NCBI RefSeq assembly: GCF_001984825.2
Contig: NZ_CP043318.1
Span: 4,650,001-4,714,000 of the forward strand
Source of the DNA: Enterobacter chengduensis
Lineage (GTDB): Bacteria; Pseudomonadota; Gammaproteobacteria; Enterobacterales; Enterobacteriaceae
DNA: 64,000 nt
Reading direction: 5' to 3'
In this document: positions 8,831-21,100 of the stretch, in pieces
How the letters are laid out: the number at the start of each line of letters is the position of its first letter
Numbering within the stretch: the stretch's first letter is position 1
Notes under the pieces: generated by a model
What the model was told of the DNA's origin: nothing
Seen by the model: only the letters and a program-made list of their open reading frames with translations
Databases searched by the model: none
Program-made: the position numbers and the translations under genes

Positions 8831-9141
8831 ATTCTTAAACTCCAACGTTGCATTTTTGGTGACAGATTACGCGTGCGTTACATTTCTCGCAATGGAAGGC
8901 GACCTGCATCATGCTGAAGCGAGACACCAGGAGACACGCGGCGAAAGCTATGCTAAAACACTCTGGATGCTACAGTAATACATTGACGTTACACATGTAT
9001 GCAGAGGACATCAAACTTTACTGGCTGCGAAACGTTACGGTAGCCGACTTCCCAGGGTATGGGTAAGAATTCGATTGCAACCCCAGAGTCCGGATGCATC
9101 TGATGACTCTGGTGACAGCTTATAACAGAGGATAACAGCGC
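8831..9141. promoter_or_regulatory. Divergent yhfA / crp promoter region and crp leader
   Basis: This 311-nt stretch contains the conserved crp promoter core (GATGCTACAGTAATACATTG near 8966-8985, including a TACAGT -10-like hexamer) and, further down, a leader hairpin CCAGAGTC (9083-9090) with GACTCTGG (9105-9112). The core is nearly identical to the E. coli crp promoter as I recall it, where CRP and Fis act. Ribosome site AGAGGATAAC precedes the ATG. Confidence 0.7.
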
Positions 9142-9774
9142 ATGGTGCTTGGCAAACCGCAAACAGACCCGACTCTCGAATGGTTCTTGTCTCATTGCCA
9201 CATTCATAAGTACCCATCAAAGAGCACGCTGATTCACCAGGGTGAAAAAGCGGAAACGTTGTATTACATCGTTAAAGGCTCGGTGGCAGTGCTGATCAAA
9301 GATGAAGAAGGGAAAGAGATGATCCTTTCTTATCTGAACCAGGGCGATTTCATCGGTGAACTGGGCCTGTTTGAAGAGGGCCAGGAACGTAGCGCCTGGG
9401 TTCGTGCAAAGACAGCATGTGAAGTGGCTGAAATTTCTTACAAGAAGTTCCGTCAGCTGATCCAGGTCAACCCGGACATCCTGATGCGTCTTTCTTCCCA
9501 GATGGCGCGCCGTCTGCAGGTCACCTCAGAGAAAGTGGGTAACCTCGCCTTCCTGGACGTGACGGGTCGTATCGCACAAACCCTGTTGAACCTGGCGAAA
9601 CAGCCAGACGCCATGACCCACCCGGACGGCATGCAAATTAAAATTACCCGTCAGGAAATTGGTCAGATCGTCGGTTGCTCCCGTGAAACAGTGGGTCGTA
9701 TTCTGAAAATGCTCGAAGATCAGAACCTGATCTCCGCCCACGGTAAAACCATCGTGGTCTACGGAACGCGTTAA
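9142..9774 (+). CDS. crp: cAMP receptor protein, global transcription regulator
   Basis: A 210-residue protein that differs from E. coli CRP, as I recall it, at a single position (Ser instead of Ala in [10 protein letters not shown]). The N-terminal cyclic nucleotide domain includes [15 protein letters not shown], which binds cAMP; the long dimer helix follows and the C-terminal helix-turn-helix contains [17 protein letters not shown], the DNA recognition helix. It controls several targets inside this window: CRP-like sites lie before tsgA, pckA, malP and malT. A Rho-independent terminator follows. Confidence 0.98.
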   Translation: MVLGKPQTDPTLEWFLSHCHIHKYPSKSTLIHQGEKAETLYYIVKGSVAVLIKDEEGKEMILSYLNQGDFIGELGLFEEGQERSAWVRAKTACEVAEISYKKFRQLIQVNPDILMRLSSQMARRLQVTSEKVGNLAFLDVTGRIAQTLLNLAKQPDAMTHPDGMQIKITRQEIGQIVGCSRETVGRILKMLEDQNLISAHGKTIVVYGTR

Positions 9775-9785
9775 TTCCGCTTAAG

Positions 9786-9818
9786 CGGCGTGCCATCGCA
9801 AGGTGTCACGCCGTTTTT
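9786..9818 (+). terminator. Rho-independent terminator of crp
   Basis: CGGCGTG (9786-9792) pairs with CACGCCG (9807-9813) and is followed by TTTTT. It overlaps the longer possible N-terminus of yhfK, which supports the later yhfK start at 9832. Confidence 0.85.
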
Positions 9819-9831
9819 GTCTCTACTCCCC

Positions 9832-13157
<3,326 letters not shown>

Positions 13158-13167
13158 TCACAGTGCT

Positions 13168-13206
13168 TGTGAAAATATAATCACAAAATATGAATAAAAA
13201 ATCACA
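13168..13206. promoter_or_regulatory. Tandem ARG boxes (ArgR operator) upstream of argD
   Basis: Two 18-bp ArgR boxes are spaced by exactly 3 bp. Box 1 is 13168-13185 (core TGAAAATATAATCA, two mismatches to TGAATWWWWATTCA) and box 2 is 13189-13206 (core TGAATAAAAAATCA, one mismatch). The 3-bp spacing is the known architecture for an ArgR hexamer. The arrangement sits between pabA and argD, which are both on the minus strand. Confidence 0.8.
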
Positions 13207-13222
13207 GCAAGGCAACAGATAT

Positions 13223-13786
13223 TCAGCGATGGAGGAAATTAGCCAGCAGGTCATGCCCCTGCTCGCTGAGGATGCTTTCCGGGTGGAACTGCACGCCTTC
13301 GAGGTCCCACTCGCGGTGGCGAATCCCCATGATCTCCTGGGTATCGCTCCAGGCGGTCACCTCAAAGCAGGCGGGCAGCGTCGGCGGGTCAATGACCAGG
13401 GAGTGGTAGCGCGTCACGGTTAACGGATTATTGAGCCCCGTGAACACCCCGGTGCCGGTATGCGTGACCGGCGAGGTTTTTCCGTGCATCACTTTTGCGG
13501 CACGCACGATGGTGGCGCCAAACGCCTGGGCGATGGCCTGATGGCCCAGGCAGACGCCCAGAATGGGCAGCTTGCCGGCATAGTGGCGGATAACCTCCAG
13601 AGACACGCCCGATTCTGACGGCGTGCAGGGGCCGGGTGAAATCACGATTTTCTGCGGCGCCAGCGTCTCGATATCGGCGAGCTCAATCTCGTCGTTGCGA
13701 CGAACAACCACCTCTGCACCCAGTTCGCAAAAATACTGGTAAAGGTTCCAGGTGAAGGAATCGTAGTTATCAATCAGCAGAATCAT
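13223..13786 (-). CDS. pabA: Aminodeoxychorismate synthase, glutamine amidotransferase component
   Basis: A 187-residue class I glutamine amidotransferase that feeds ammonia to PabB for 4-aminobenzoate and folate synthesis. The catalytic triad is visible: Cys79 in GVCLGHQA, His168 and Glu170 in FHPES. Length equals E. coli PabA. It follows the fic fusion by 30 nt, as in the E. coli fic-pabA transcript, so expression is probably shared. Confidence 0.96.
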   Translation of the reverse strand: MILLIDNYDSFTWNLYQYFCELGAEVVVRRNDEIELADIETLAPQKIVISPGPCTPSESGVSLEVIRHYAGKLPILGVCLGHQAIAQAFGATIVRAAKVMHGKTSPVTHTGTGVFTGLNNPLTVTRYHSLVIDPPTLPACFEVTAWSDTQEIMGIRHREWDLEGVQFHPESILSEQGHDLLANFLHR

Positions 13787-13816
13787 GGCGGCTCCCGAAA
13801 AAAATGCCGCCCTATT

Positions 13817-14401
13817 CTACTCAGATTCCCGCGCTTCGCTCACTACTTTGGCAAAGATAGCGTTTAGCGCGGTTAAATCCCCCGTTGCGCCGCTGCGGTT
13901 AGCCACCACCCACTGCTCGGGATCGATATCGCGCCAGTCCAGCGCGTAACCCGCGTGGATGGCCAGCTGCTCAAAGAATACGCGCTGGGCAATGCCGTTA
14001 CCGCGCACAAACGGGTGCAGCATATTGATTTCGCAGTAGTAGTGGCTAGCTCTGTCAACAAACGTCGCGCGCTCAAGCCCCGCAAGATACTTTTCGCTTT
14101 CCAGCACCGCCATCAGCTCGTTACCCATCTTTTCGATGTACTCAAAGTGGCAGAAGGGAATGTCATCCTTAAAAATATCGTCGGTACGGAATTCGCCGGC
14201 CTGCTTCATCTCTCTGCGGTAGAGATGGCGGTGAATAAGGCACAGATGGGGCAACCCGGGCGCGGAAGGCCCCAGCGCCAGCGTTTCAATATGGGGTTCT
14301 GAGGGACCATGACCTTTTTCAAGGAGACAACTGGCCTGAAAGTTGACGCTACGCTGCTGCTCCCAGAGACGGGATTTTTGCTTGTCGGTGAGTTTTTTCA
14401 C
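13817..14401 (-). CDS. YhfG-Fic fusion: antitoxin N-terminus joined to Fic (AMP-transferase) domain
   Basis: In E. coli two genes lie here: yhfG (55-residue antitoxin) and fic (200-residue Fic toxin). Here a single 194-residue frame begins as YhfG (VKKLTDKQKSRLWEQQRS, through NFQASCLLEK at residue 29) and continues near residue 40 as Fic (LALGPSAPGLPHLCLIHRHL to the C-terminus). About 25 residues of YhfG and the first ~46 of Fic, including the conserved segment around YLYPG, are absent. The GTG start at 14399-14401 has a strong GGGAGG site 7 nt upstream and matches the YhfG start; an in-frame ATG 33 nt upstream is less likely. The Fic motif is HPFVRGNGIAQR: catalytic His and GNG kept, the acidic residue and middle Arg replaced by Arg and Ile. 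Activity is doubtful, yet the frame is intact. Comparison is with E. coli sequences from memory. Confidence 0.85.
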   Translation of the reverse strand: MKKLTDKQKSRLWEQQRSVNFQASCLLEKGHGPSEPHIETLALGPSAPGLPHLCLIHRHLYRREMKQAGEFRTDDIFKDDIPFCHFEYIEKMGNELMAVLESEKYLAGLERATFVDRASHYYCEINMLHPFVRGNGIAQRVFFEQLAIHAGYALDWRDIDPEQWVVANRSGATGDLTALNAIFAKVVSEARESE

Positions 14402-14505
14402 TAAACGCCTCCCTGAATAGTCCGTTTGCCACAAGTATAAGCAGCAAAACGCGCTTTCGCAGGGAGGGTCGCAACACGGGCGAGCATCGCCCGTGTCGAA
14501 GAAGG

Positions 14506-15087
<582 letters not shown>

Positions 15088-15216
15088 TTAACAAAGCGCA
15101 GTATAAAAAGCGAATGGCTTGATTCTAAAGAGCAGTATGAACGGAGACCAGCCTTTTACCTAATTTTACGAAATTGAAACAGTTGTAACCACGCAAACGA
15201 TTGGTTATAGCGCCTT

Positions 15217-15240
15217 TTTATGTGATCCGTATCACATAAA
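15217..15240. promoter_or_regulatory. Perfect CRP-site palindrome between ppiA and tsgA
   Basis: TGTGA (15221-15225), a 6-nt spacer and TCACA (15232-15236) form an exact CRP consensus. Flanking bases extend the inverted repeat to 10 bp per arm around CCGT. It could serve ppiA (minus) and tsgA (plus): a TATGAA hexamer at 15275-15280 would put tsgA transcription at a class I distance. Confidence 0.85.
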
Positions 15241-15315
15241 GGCCTGCAATGAAGTTCAAATTTCTCTTAAAAGATATGAATAGATCACTTTAATGTCTAA
15301 AATCTGCCCGCTCTC

Positions 15316-15343
15316 AGCGCCCGCCGGGCGCTTTTATTTTTTT
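15316..15343 (+). terminator. Intrinsic terminator in the tsgA leader
   Basis: AGCGCCC (15316-15322) pairs with GGGCGCT (15326-15332) and is followed by a run of T broken by one A. It ends 13 nt before the tsgA ATG, leaving no room for a promoter in between, so it lies within the leader mRNA and looks like an attenuator. Confidence 0.75.
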
Positions 15344-15356
15344 GAACAGGCCAGAC

Positions 15357-16541
15357 ATGACTAACAGCAATCGCATCAAGCTCACATGGATCAGCTTCTT
15401 CTCCTACGCCCTGACCGGCGCGTTGGTGATCGTCACCGGGATGGTGATGGGGAATATCGCAGACTACTTCCAGCTGCCCGTATCCAGCATGAGTAACACC
15501 TTCACCTTCCTCAATGCAGGGATCCTGATCTCTATCTTCCTGAACGCCTGGCTGATGGAAATCGTGCCGCTGAAAACCCAGCTGCGTTTTGGCTTTGTGC
15601 TGATGGTCGCCGCCGTGGCGGGCCTGATGCTGAGCCACAGCATCGCCCTGTTCTCCGCCGCGATGTTCGTGCTCGGCCTGGTCAGCGGGATCACTATGTC
15701 GATCGGTACGTTCCTGATCACCCACATGTATGAAGGCCGCCAGCGCGGCGCGCGCCTGCTGTTTACCGACTCCTTCTTCAGCATGGCCGGGATGATTTTC
15801 CCGATGGTTGCCGCCGTTCTGCTGGCGCGCAGCATCGAGTGGTACTGGGTCTACGCCTGCATTGGTCTGGTCTACGTCGCGATCTTTATCCTGACCTTCG
15901 GCTGTGAATTCCCGGTGCTGGGCAAAAAAGCGCAAACCACCGCAGAGCCCGTTGCGAAAGAGAAATGGGGCATCGGCGTGCTGTTCCTCTCCATCGCCGC
16001 CCTGTGCTACATCCTGGGCCAGCTGGGCTTTATCTCCTGGGTGCCGGAATACGCCAAAGGCCTGGGCATGAGCCTGAACGACGCGGGCAAGCTGGTAAGC
16101 GATTTCTGGATGTCTTACATGTTCGGCATGTGGGCGTTTAGCTTCATCCTGCGCTTCTTCGATCTGCAGCGCATTCTGACCGTGCTGGCGGGCCTGGCCA
16201 CCGTGCTGATGTATCTGTTCATCAACGGTTCCCCGGACAATATGCCGTGGTTCATTATGACCCTGGGCTTCTTCTCCAGCGCGATTTACACCTCTATCAT
16301 CACGCTGGGCTCCCTGCAGACCAAAGTGGCCTCGCCGAAGCTGGTTAACTTCGTGCTGACCTGCGGCACCATCGGCACCATGCTCACCTTCGTGGTCACT
16401 GGCCCGATCGTGGCCCACAGCGGCCCGCTGGCGGCGCTGCACACCGCTAACGGTCTGTATGCCGTGGTGTTCATCATGTGCTTCGTTCTGGGCTTCGTGA
16501 CCCGCCACCGCCAGCACAACGCGGCAGCAGCGTCTCACTAA
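15357..16541 (+). CDS. tsgA: MFS transporter TsgA
   Basis: A 394-residue major facilitator protein with about 12 membrane helices, closely matching Salmonella/E. coli TsgA from [15 protein letters not shown] onward. Its substrate is unknown; the Salmonella gene was named for growth on tellurite and selenite. The frame opens five codons earlier, but the chosen ATG (15357) matches the family. The stop is 3 nt from the convergent codA stop, and an intrinsic terminator occupies the leader. Confidence 0.93.
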   Translation: MTNSNRIKLTWISFFSYALTGALVIVTGMVMGNIADYFQLPVSSMSNTFTFLNAGILISIFLNAWLMEIVPLKTQLRFGFVLMVAAVAGLMLSHSIALFSAAMFVLGLVSGITMSIGTFLITHMYEGRQRGARLLFTDSFFSMAGMIFPMVAAVLLARSIEWYWVYACIGLVYVAIFILTFGCEFPVLGKKAQTTAEPVAKEKWGIGVLFLSIAALCYILGQLGFISWVPEYAKGLGMSLNDAGKLVSDFWMSYMFGMWAFSFILRFFDLQRILTVLAGLATVLMYLFINGSPDNMPWFIMTLGFFSSAIYTSIITLGSLQTKVASPKLVNFVLTCGTIGTMLTFVVTGPIVAHSGPLAALHTANGLYAVVFIMCFVLGFVTRHRQHNAAAASH

Positions 16542-16544
16542 ATC

Positions 16545-17861
16545 CTACGCCCCTTTGCGCTCGGCAGAGGGGCTGTTTCTGGCAAAGCTAACCTCCTCTC
16601 CCCCGATATCCATCTGGATCCACGTCTGCGCCAGCTGCGTCGTGGCGATCACCCGCCCCTGACGGATGGACCAGCGCACCGGCACCTGGCAGCGCACCGC
16701 TTCAAACCCGCTCTCCGCAGGCAGAACAATCAGGTTTGCCGGATTACCCGTGGCAATACCGTAATCGCTCAGGCCGAAGGTTCGGGCGCTGTTATGGGTT
16801 ATCAGATTCAGGCCGCTGTCGATTTGCGGATAGCCCATCATCTGGCAAACGTGTAGCCCCATGTGCAGCACCTGCAGCATATTGCCGGTGCCGAGCGGGT
16901 ACCACGGGTCGAAGACGTCGTCGTGGCCAAAGCAGACGTTGATGCCCGCTTCCTGCAGCTCTTTCACTCGCGTGATGCCGCGGCGCTTCGGATAATCGTC
17001 AAAGCGTCCCTGGAGGTGGATATTGACCAGCGGGTTAGCGACGAAGTTAATCCCCGACATCTTCAGCAGACGGAAAAGCCGCGAGGTATATGCCCCGTTG
17101 TAGGAGTGCATGGCGGTGGTATGGCTGGCCGTCACGCGCGGGCCGATCCCTGCCTCGTACGCCAGCGTGGCGACCGTCTCCACAAACCGCGACTGCTCGT
17201 CGTCGATTTCATCACAGTGGATATCCAGCGGACGGTCATACTTCTTCGCCAGCTCGAAGGCAATGTGCAGCGACTGCACGCCATACTCGCGGGTGAACTC
17301 GAAGTGCGGGATCGCCCCCACCACGTCGGCCCCCAGCTTTATTGCCTCTTCCAGCAGCGCCGCGCCGTTCGGGTAAGAGAGGATCCCCTCCTGCGGGAAC
17401 GCGACGATTTGCAGCGTCACCCACGGGGCGACCTCCTGCTTCACCTCCAGCATCGCCTTCAGGGCAGTGAGCGTCGGGTCGGAGACATCCACGTGGGTGC
17501 GAACAAACTGGATGCCGTTGGCAATTTGCCACTTCAGCGTTTTCCAGGCGCGCGCTTTGACATCCTCGTGACTGAGCAGCGCCTTGCGTTCCGCCCAGCG
17601 CTCAATGCCTTCAAACAGCGTGCCGGACTGATTCCAGTTCGGCTCGCCCGCCGTCTGGGTGGTATCAAGATGGATATGCGGCTCGATGAACGGCGGGAGA
17701 GCAAGCCCGCCGCGCGCGTTCAATACTTCATAACTTTCGGCGCGGGTGTCGTCCATCGGGGTGATGTCACCAAATCGCCCGTTCTCAATGGCGAGTTGCC
17801 ACAGTCCTTCCCGACCCGGTAAACGAACATTCTGCACAAGCCATAACGGTGATGTAGACAT
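16545..17861 (-). CDS. codA: Cytosine deaminase (amidohydrolase)
   Basis: A 438-residue amidohydrolase that deaminates cytosine to uracil and ammonia for pyrimidine salvage and nitrogen supply. Metal ligands are visible: PHIHLD at 61-66 (His62, His64), DIHCDE in the middle and the Asp of [10 protein letters not shown]. The run from [13 protein letters not shown] to NLITH is nearly the same as E. coli CodA. The ATG at 17859-17861 has GGAGAAGGT just upstream, so 28 upstream open codons are discarded. No cytosine permease codB is adjacent. In E. coli K-12 codA lies elsewhere in the genome. Confidence 0.9.
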   Translation of the reverse strand: MSTSPLWLVQNVRLPGREGLWQLAIENGRFGDITPMDDTRAESYEVLNARGGLALPPFIEPHIHLDTTQTAGEPNWNQSGTLFEGIERWAERKALLSHEDVKARAWKTLKWQIANGIQFVRTHVDVSDPTLTALKAMLEVKQEVAPWVTLQIVAFPQEGILSYPNGAALLEEAIKLGADVVGAIPHFEFTREYGVQSLHIAFELAKKYDRPLDIHCDEIDDEQSRFVETVATLAYEAGIGPRVTASHTTAMHSYNGAYTSRLFRLLKMSGINFVANPLVNIHLQGRFDDYPKRRGITRVKELQEAGINVCFGHDDVFDPWYPLGTGNMLQVLHMGLHVCQMMGYPQIDSGLNLITHNSARTFGLSDYGIATGNPANLIVLPAESGFEAVRCQVPVRWSIRQGRVIATTQLAQTWIQMDIGGEEVSFARNSPSAERKGA

Positions 17862-17996
17862 ACCTTCTCCTAAAACGCCGCCGATAATCCGGCATCTCGA
17901 TTTTTGTAAAACCGCCCCTGATTTGTACACAAATTCAGCGAGCACGAAAAGCCTGCGATTTCCGCTACTTATAAAAATCCTGACAAATCAGACATA

Positions 17997-18012
17997 TACC
18001 CCCTAAGGGGTA
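17997..18012. promoter_or_regulatory. NarL/NarP 7-2-7 site upstream of nirB
   Basis: TACCCCC-TA-AGGGGTA is an inverted pair of NarL/NarP heptamers about 28 bp (centre to centre) upstream of the FNR site, the arrangement known for the E. coli nirB promoter. Confidence 0.8.
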
Positions 18013-18025
18013 GGCGAAGACGTAT

Positions 18026-18039
18026 TTGATTTGCATCAA
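18026..18039. promoter_or_regulatory. FNR site upstream of nirB
   Basis: TTGAT-TTGC-ATCAA is an exact FNR consensus, ending 58 nt before the nirB ATG. It predicts anaerobic activation, with nitrate/nitrite enhancement through the adjacent NarL site. Confidence 0.88.
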
Positions 18040-18097
18040 TAAGCGCCACTGCTGAATCGTTAAGGTAGGCAATAATAGAAAAGAAATCGAGGCAAAA

Positions 18098-20641
18098 ATG
18101 AGCAAAGTCAGACTCGCTATCATCGGTAACGGCATGGTCGGCCACCGCTTTATTGAGGATCTCCTCGATAAGGCCGATGCTGAGCAGTTCGATATTACCG
18201 TGTTCTGTGAAGAACCCCGCAAGGCGTACGATCGCGTGCACCTCTCTTCCTACTTCTCCCATCATACCGCCGAAGAGCTCTCTCTGGTGCGCGAAGGTTT
18301 CTACGAGAAGCACGGCGTAAACGTGCTGGTGGGCGAACGCGCCATCACCATTAACCGTCAGGAAAAAGTGATCCACTCCAGCGCCGGACGTACGGTTTTT
18401 TACGACAAGCTGATCATGGCGACGGGCTCGTACCCTTGGATCCCGCCGATTAAAGGTTCTGAAACTCAGGATTGCTTCGTTTACCGTACGATTGAAGATC
18501 TCAACGCCATCGAATCCTGCGCCCGCCGCAGCAAGCGCGGCGCGGTGGTCGGCGGCGGCCTGCTGGGTCTGGAAGCCGCGGGCGCGCTGAAAAACCTCGG
18601 CGTTGAAACCCACGTCATCGAATTTGCCCCGATGCTGATGGCCGAACAGCTGGACCACATGGGTGGCGACCAGCTGCGTCGTAAAATCGAAAGCATGGGC
18701 GTGAAGGTTCACACCAGCAAGAACACCAAAGAGATCGTCCAGGAAGGCACCGAGGCGCGCAAAACCATGCGCTTTGCCGACGGCAGCGAGCTGGAAGTGG
18801 ACTTCATCGTCTTCTCCACCGGGATTCGCCCACGCGACAAGCTGGCGATCCAGTGCGGTCTGGCCGTGGCGCAGCGCGGCGGGATCATGATTAACGACAC
18901 CTGCCAGACCTCCGACCCGGATATTTACGCCATCGGCGAATGCGCCAGCTGGAACAACCGCGTGTACGGCCTGGTGGCGCCGGGCTATAAAATGGCGCAG
19001 GTCGCCGTGGACCATATCCTCGGCAGCGAAAACGCCTTCACCGGCGCAGACATGAGCGCCAAGCTGAAGCTGCTGGGCGTGGACGTGGGCGGCATTGGCG
19101 ATGCGCACGGCCGCACGCCTGGCGCTCGCAGCTACGTCTATCTCGACGAAAGCAAAGAGGTCTACAAACGCCTCATCGTCAGCGAGGACAATAAAACCCT
19201 GCTCGGCGCGGTGCTGGTCGGCGATACCAGCGACTTCGGCAACCTGCTCCAGCTGGTGCTGAACGCCATCGAGCTGCCGGAAAACCCGGACGCGCTGATC
19301 CTCCCGGCGCACGCCTCCAGCGGCAAGCCGTCCATCGGCGTGGATAAACTGCCGGACAGCGCCCAGATTTGCTCCTGCTTCGACGTGACCAAAGGCATGC
19401 TGATCTCCGCGATCAACAAAGGGTGTCACACCGTTGCGGCGCTGAAGGCGGAAACCAAAGCCGGTACCGGCTGCGGCGGCTGTATTCCGCTGGTCACCCA
19501 GGTGCTGAACGCCGAGCTGGCGAAACAGGGCATCGAAGTGAACAACAACCTGTGCGAGCACTTTGCTTACTCTCGCCAGGAGCTGTACCACCTGATCCGC
19601 GTGGAAGGCATCAAGTCCTTTGACGAGCTGCTGGCGAAGCACGGCCAGGGTTACGGCTGTGAAGTGTGTAAACCGACCGTCGGCTCCCTGCTGGCCTCCT
19701 GCTGGAACGAGTACGTGCTCAAACCCGAGCACACGCCGCTGCAGGACACCAACGACAACTTCCTCGCGAACATTCAGAAAGACGGCACTTACTCCGTTAT
19801 TCCTCGTTCGGCCGGGGGCGAAATCACGCCGGAAGGGCTGGTGGCCGTGGGCCGCATCGCGCGCGAATTCAACCTGTACACTAAAATCACCGGTTCCCAG
19901 CGCATCGGCCTGTTTGGCGCGCAGAAGGACGACCTGCCGGAAATCTGGCGCCAGCTGATTGAAGCAGGCTTCGAAACCGGCCACGCGTACGCCAAGGCGC
20001 TGCGTATGGCGAAAACCTGCGTGGGCAGCACCTGGTGCCGCTACGGCGTGGGCGACAGCGTCGGCTTCGGCGTGGAGCTGGAAAACCGCTATAAAGGCAT
20101 CCGCACCCCGCACAAAATGAAGTTCGGCGTCTCCGGCTGCACCCGCGAATGTGCGGAAGCGCAGGGTAAAGACGTGGGTATTATTGCCACCGAGAAAGGC
20201 TGGAACCTGTACGTCTGCGGTAACGGCGGGATGAAGCCGCGCCATGCGGACCTGCTGGCGGCGGATCTCGATCGCGACACGCTGATTCAGTATCTCGACC
20301 GCTTCATGATGTTCTACATCCGCACCGCCGATAAGCTGACCCGTACCGCCTCTTGGCTCGATAACCTGGAAGGCGGCATCGACTACCTGAAAGCGGTGAT
20401 CATCGACGACAAGCTGGGCCTGAACGAGCATCTGGAAGCCGAAATGGCACGCCTGCGCGAAGCGGTGATCTGCGAGTGGACGGAAACCGTCAACACCCCG
20501 GCGGCGCAGACGCGCTTCAAACACTTTATCAACAGCACCCAGCGCGACCCGAACGTGCAGGTTGTGCCGGAGCGCGAACAGCATCGTCCGGCGACGCCGT
20601 ATGAACGTATTCCGGTGACGCTGGTGGAGGAAAACGCATGA
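18098..20641 (+). CDS. nirB: NADH-dependent nitrite reductase, large subunit
   Basis: An 847-residue cytoplasmic enzyme that reduces nitrite to ammonium with NADH. The N-terminal half is an FAD/NADH oxidoreductase (GNGMVGHRF near residue 8; GAVVGGGLLGLEAAG near 150). The middle carries a [2Fe-2S] cysteine set (CSCFDVTKGM, then GTGCGGC). The C-terminal sulfite/nitrite reductase domain has the siroheme-[4Fe-4S] ligands CVGSTWC and GCTRECAEA. Length equals E. coli NirB. It overlaps nirD by 4 nt. FNR and NarL sites precede it. Confidence 0.97.
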   Translation: MSKVRLAIIGNGMVGHRFIEDLLDKADAEQFDITVFCEEPRKAYDRVHLSSYFSHHTAEELSLVREGFYEKHGVNVLVGERAITINRQEKVIHSSAGRTVFYDKLIMATGSYPWIPPIKGSETQDCFVYRTIEDLNAIESCARRSKRGAVVGGGLLGLEAAGALKNLGVETHVIEFAPMLMAEQLDHMGGDQLRRKIESMGVKVHTSKNTKEIVQEGTEARKTMRFADGSELEVDFIVFSTGIRPRDKLAIQCGLAVAQRGGIMINDTCQTSDPDIYAIGECASWNNRVYGLVAPGYKMAQVAVDHILGSENAFTGADMSAKLKLLGVDVGGIGDAHGRTPGARSYVYLDESKEVYKRLIVSEDNKTLLGAVLVGDTSDFGNLLQLVLNAIELPENPDALILPAHASSGKPSIGVDKLPDSAQICSCFDVTKGMLISAINKGCHTVAALKAETKAGTGCGGCIPLVTQVLNAELAKQGIEVNNNLCEHFAYSRQELYHLIRVEGIKSFDELLAKHGQGYGCEVCKPTVGSLLASCWNEYVLKPEHTPLQDTNDNFLANIQKDGTYSVIPRSAGGEITPEGLVAVGRIAREFNLYTKITGSQRIGLFGAQKDDLPEIWRQLIEAGFETGHAYAKALRMAKTCVGSTWCRYGVGDSVGFGVELENRYKGIRTPHKMKFGVSGCTRECAEAQGKDVGIIATEKGWNLYVCGNGGMKPRHADLLAADLDRDTLIQYLDRFMMFYIRTADKLTRTASWLDNLEGGIDYLKAVIIDDKLGLNEHLEAEMARLREAVICEWTETVNTPAAQTRFKHFINSTQRDPNVQVVPEREQHRPATPYERIPVTLVEENA

Positions 20642-20964
20642 GCCAGTGGATAAACATCTGCGAGATTAACGACATTCTGCCCGCCACCGGCGTGTGTGCG
20701 CTGCTGGGTAACGAGCAGGTCGCGATTTTCCGCCCTCGTCACGATGACCAGGTTTTTGCCATTAGCAATATCGACCCGTTCTTCGAGGCCAGCGTGCTCT
20801 CCCGCGGCCTGATTGCCGAGCATCAGGGTGAACTGTGGGTCGCCAGCCCGTTGAAAAAGCAGCGTTTCCGCTTGAGCGACGGGTATTGCATGGAAGATGA
20901 GAGCCGCTCGGTCAAGCACTACGACGTCCGCGTGAAGGACGGCAAGGTGCAGCTGAAGGGCTAA
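20638..20964 (+). CDS. nirD: Nitrite reductase small subunit
   Basis: A 108-residue Rieske-fold partner of NirB. Like E. coli NirD it lacks the Cys/His cluster ligands expected of true Rieske proteins, so it is thought to be structural. It is coupled to nirB by an ATGA overlap. The next gene is cysG after 136 nt; the nitrite channel gene nirC, present between them in E. coli, is missing here. Confidence 0.95.
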   Translation: MSQWINICEINDILPATGVCALLGNEQVAIFRPRHDDQVFAISNIDPFFEASVLSRGLIAEHQGELWVASPLKKQRFRLSDGYCMEDESRSVKHYDVRVKDGKVQLKG

Positions 20965-21013
20965 TTCCCTCGCCTTTTCAATATGAAAAGCTTATGACCC
21001 CTTATGGGTAACG

Positions 21014-21047
21014 GCAGGAAAAACCGTATGTTCTGTACGATTCCTGC
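21014..21047 (+). other. Hairpin in the nirD-cysG interval
   Basis: GCAGGAA (21014-21020) pairs with TTCCTGC (21041-21047); inside the loop CGTA (21025-21028) can pair with TACG (21036-21039). There is no U-run. Upstream, TACCCAT-AA-GGGGT on the minus strand (20998-21012) resembles a NarL half-palindrome. The interval may hold a separate cysG promoter. Confidence 0.5.
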
Positions 21048-21100
21048 TGTTATCCTGACGTCAATTCTTACCCCCTCCTTGAATGCTGTGAGGTAACCTC

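Noticed and set aside
15297..16538. 413-residue open frame antisense to tsgA
   Set aside because: Mirror of a membrane protein gene; the product is hydrophilic and His/Gln-rich without motifs.
17969..20584. 871-residue open frame antisense to nirB
   Set aside because: nirB matches a known enzyme over its full length. Long antisense frames are usual in GC-rich genes with strong codon bias, and this translation is a low-complexity mix rich in His, Arg, Val and Ala with no family features.
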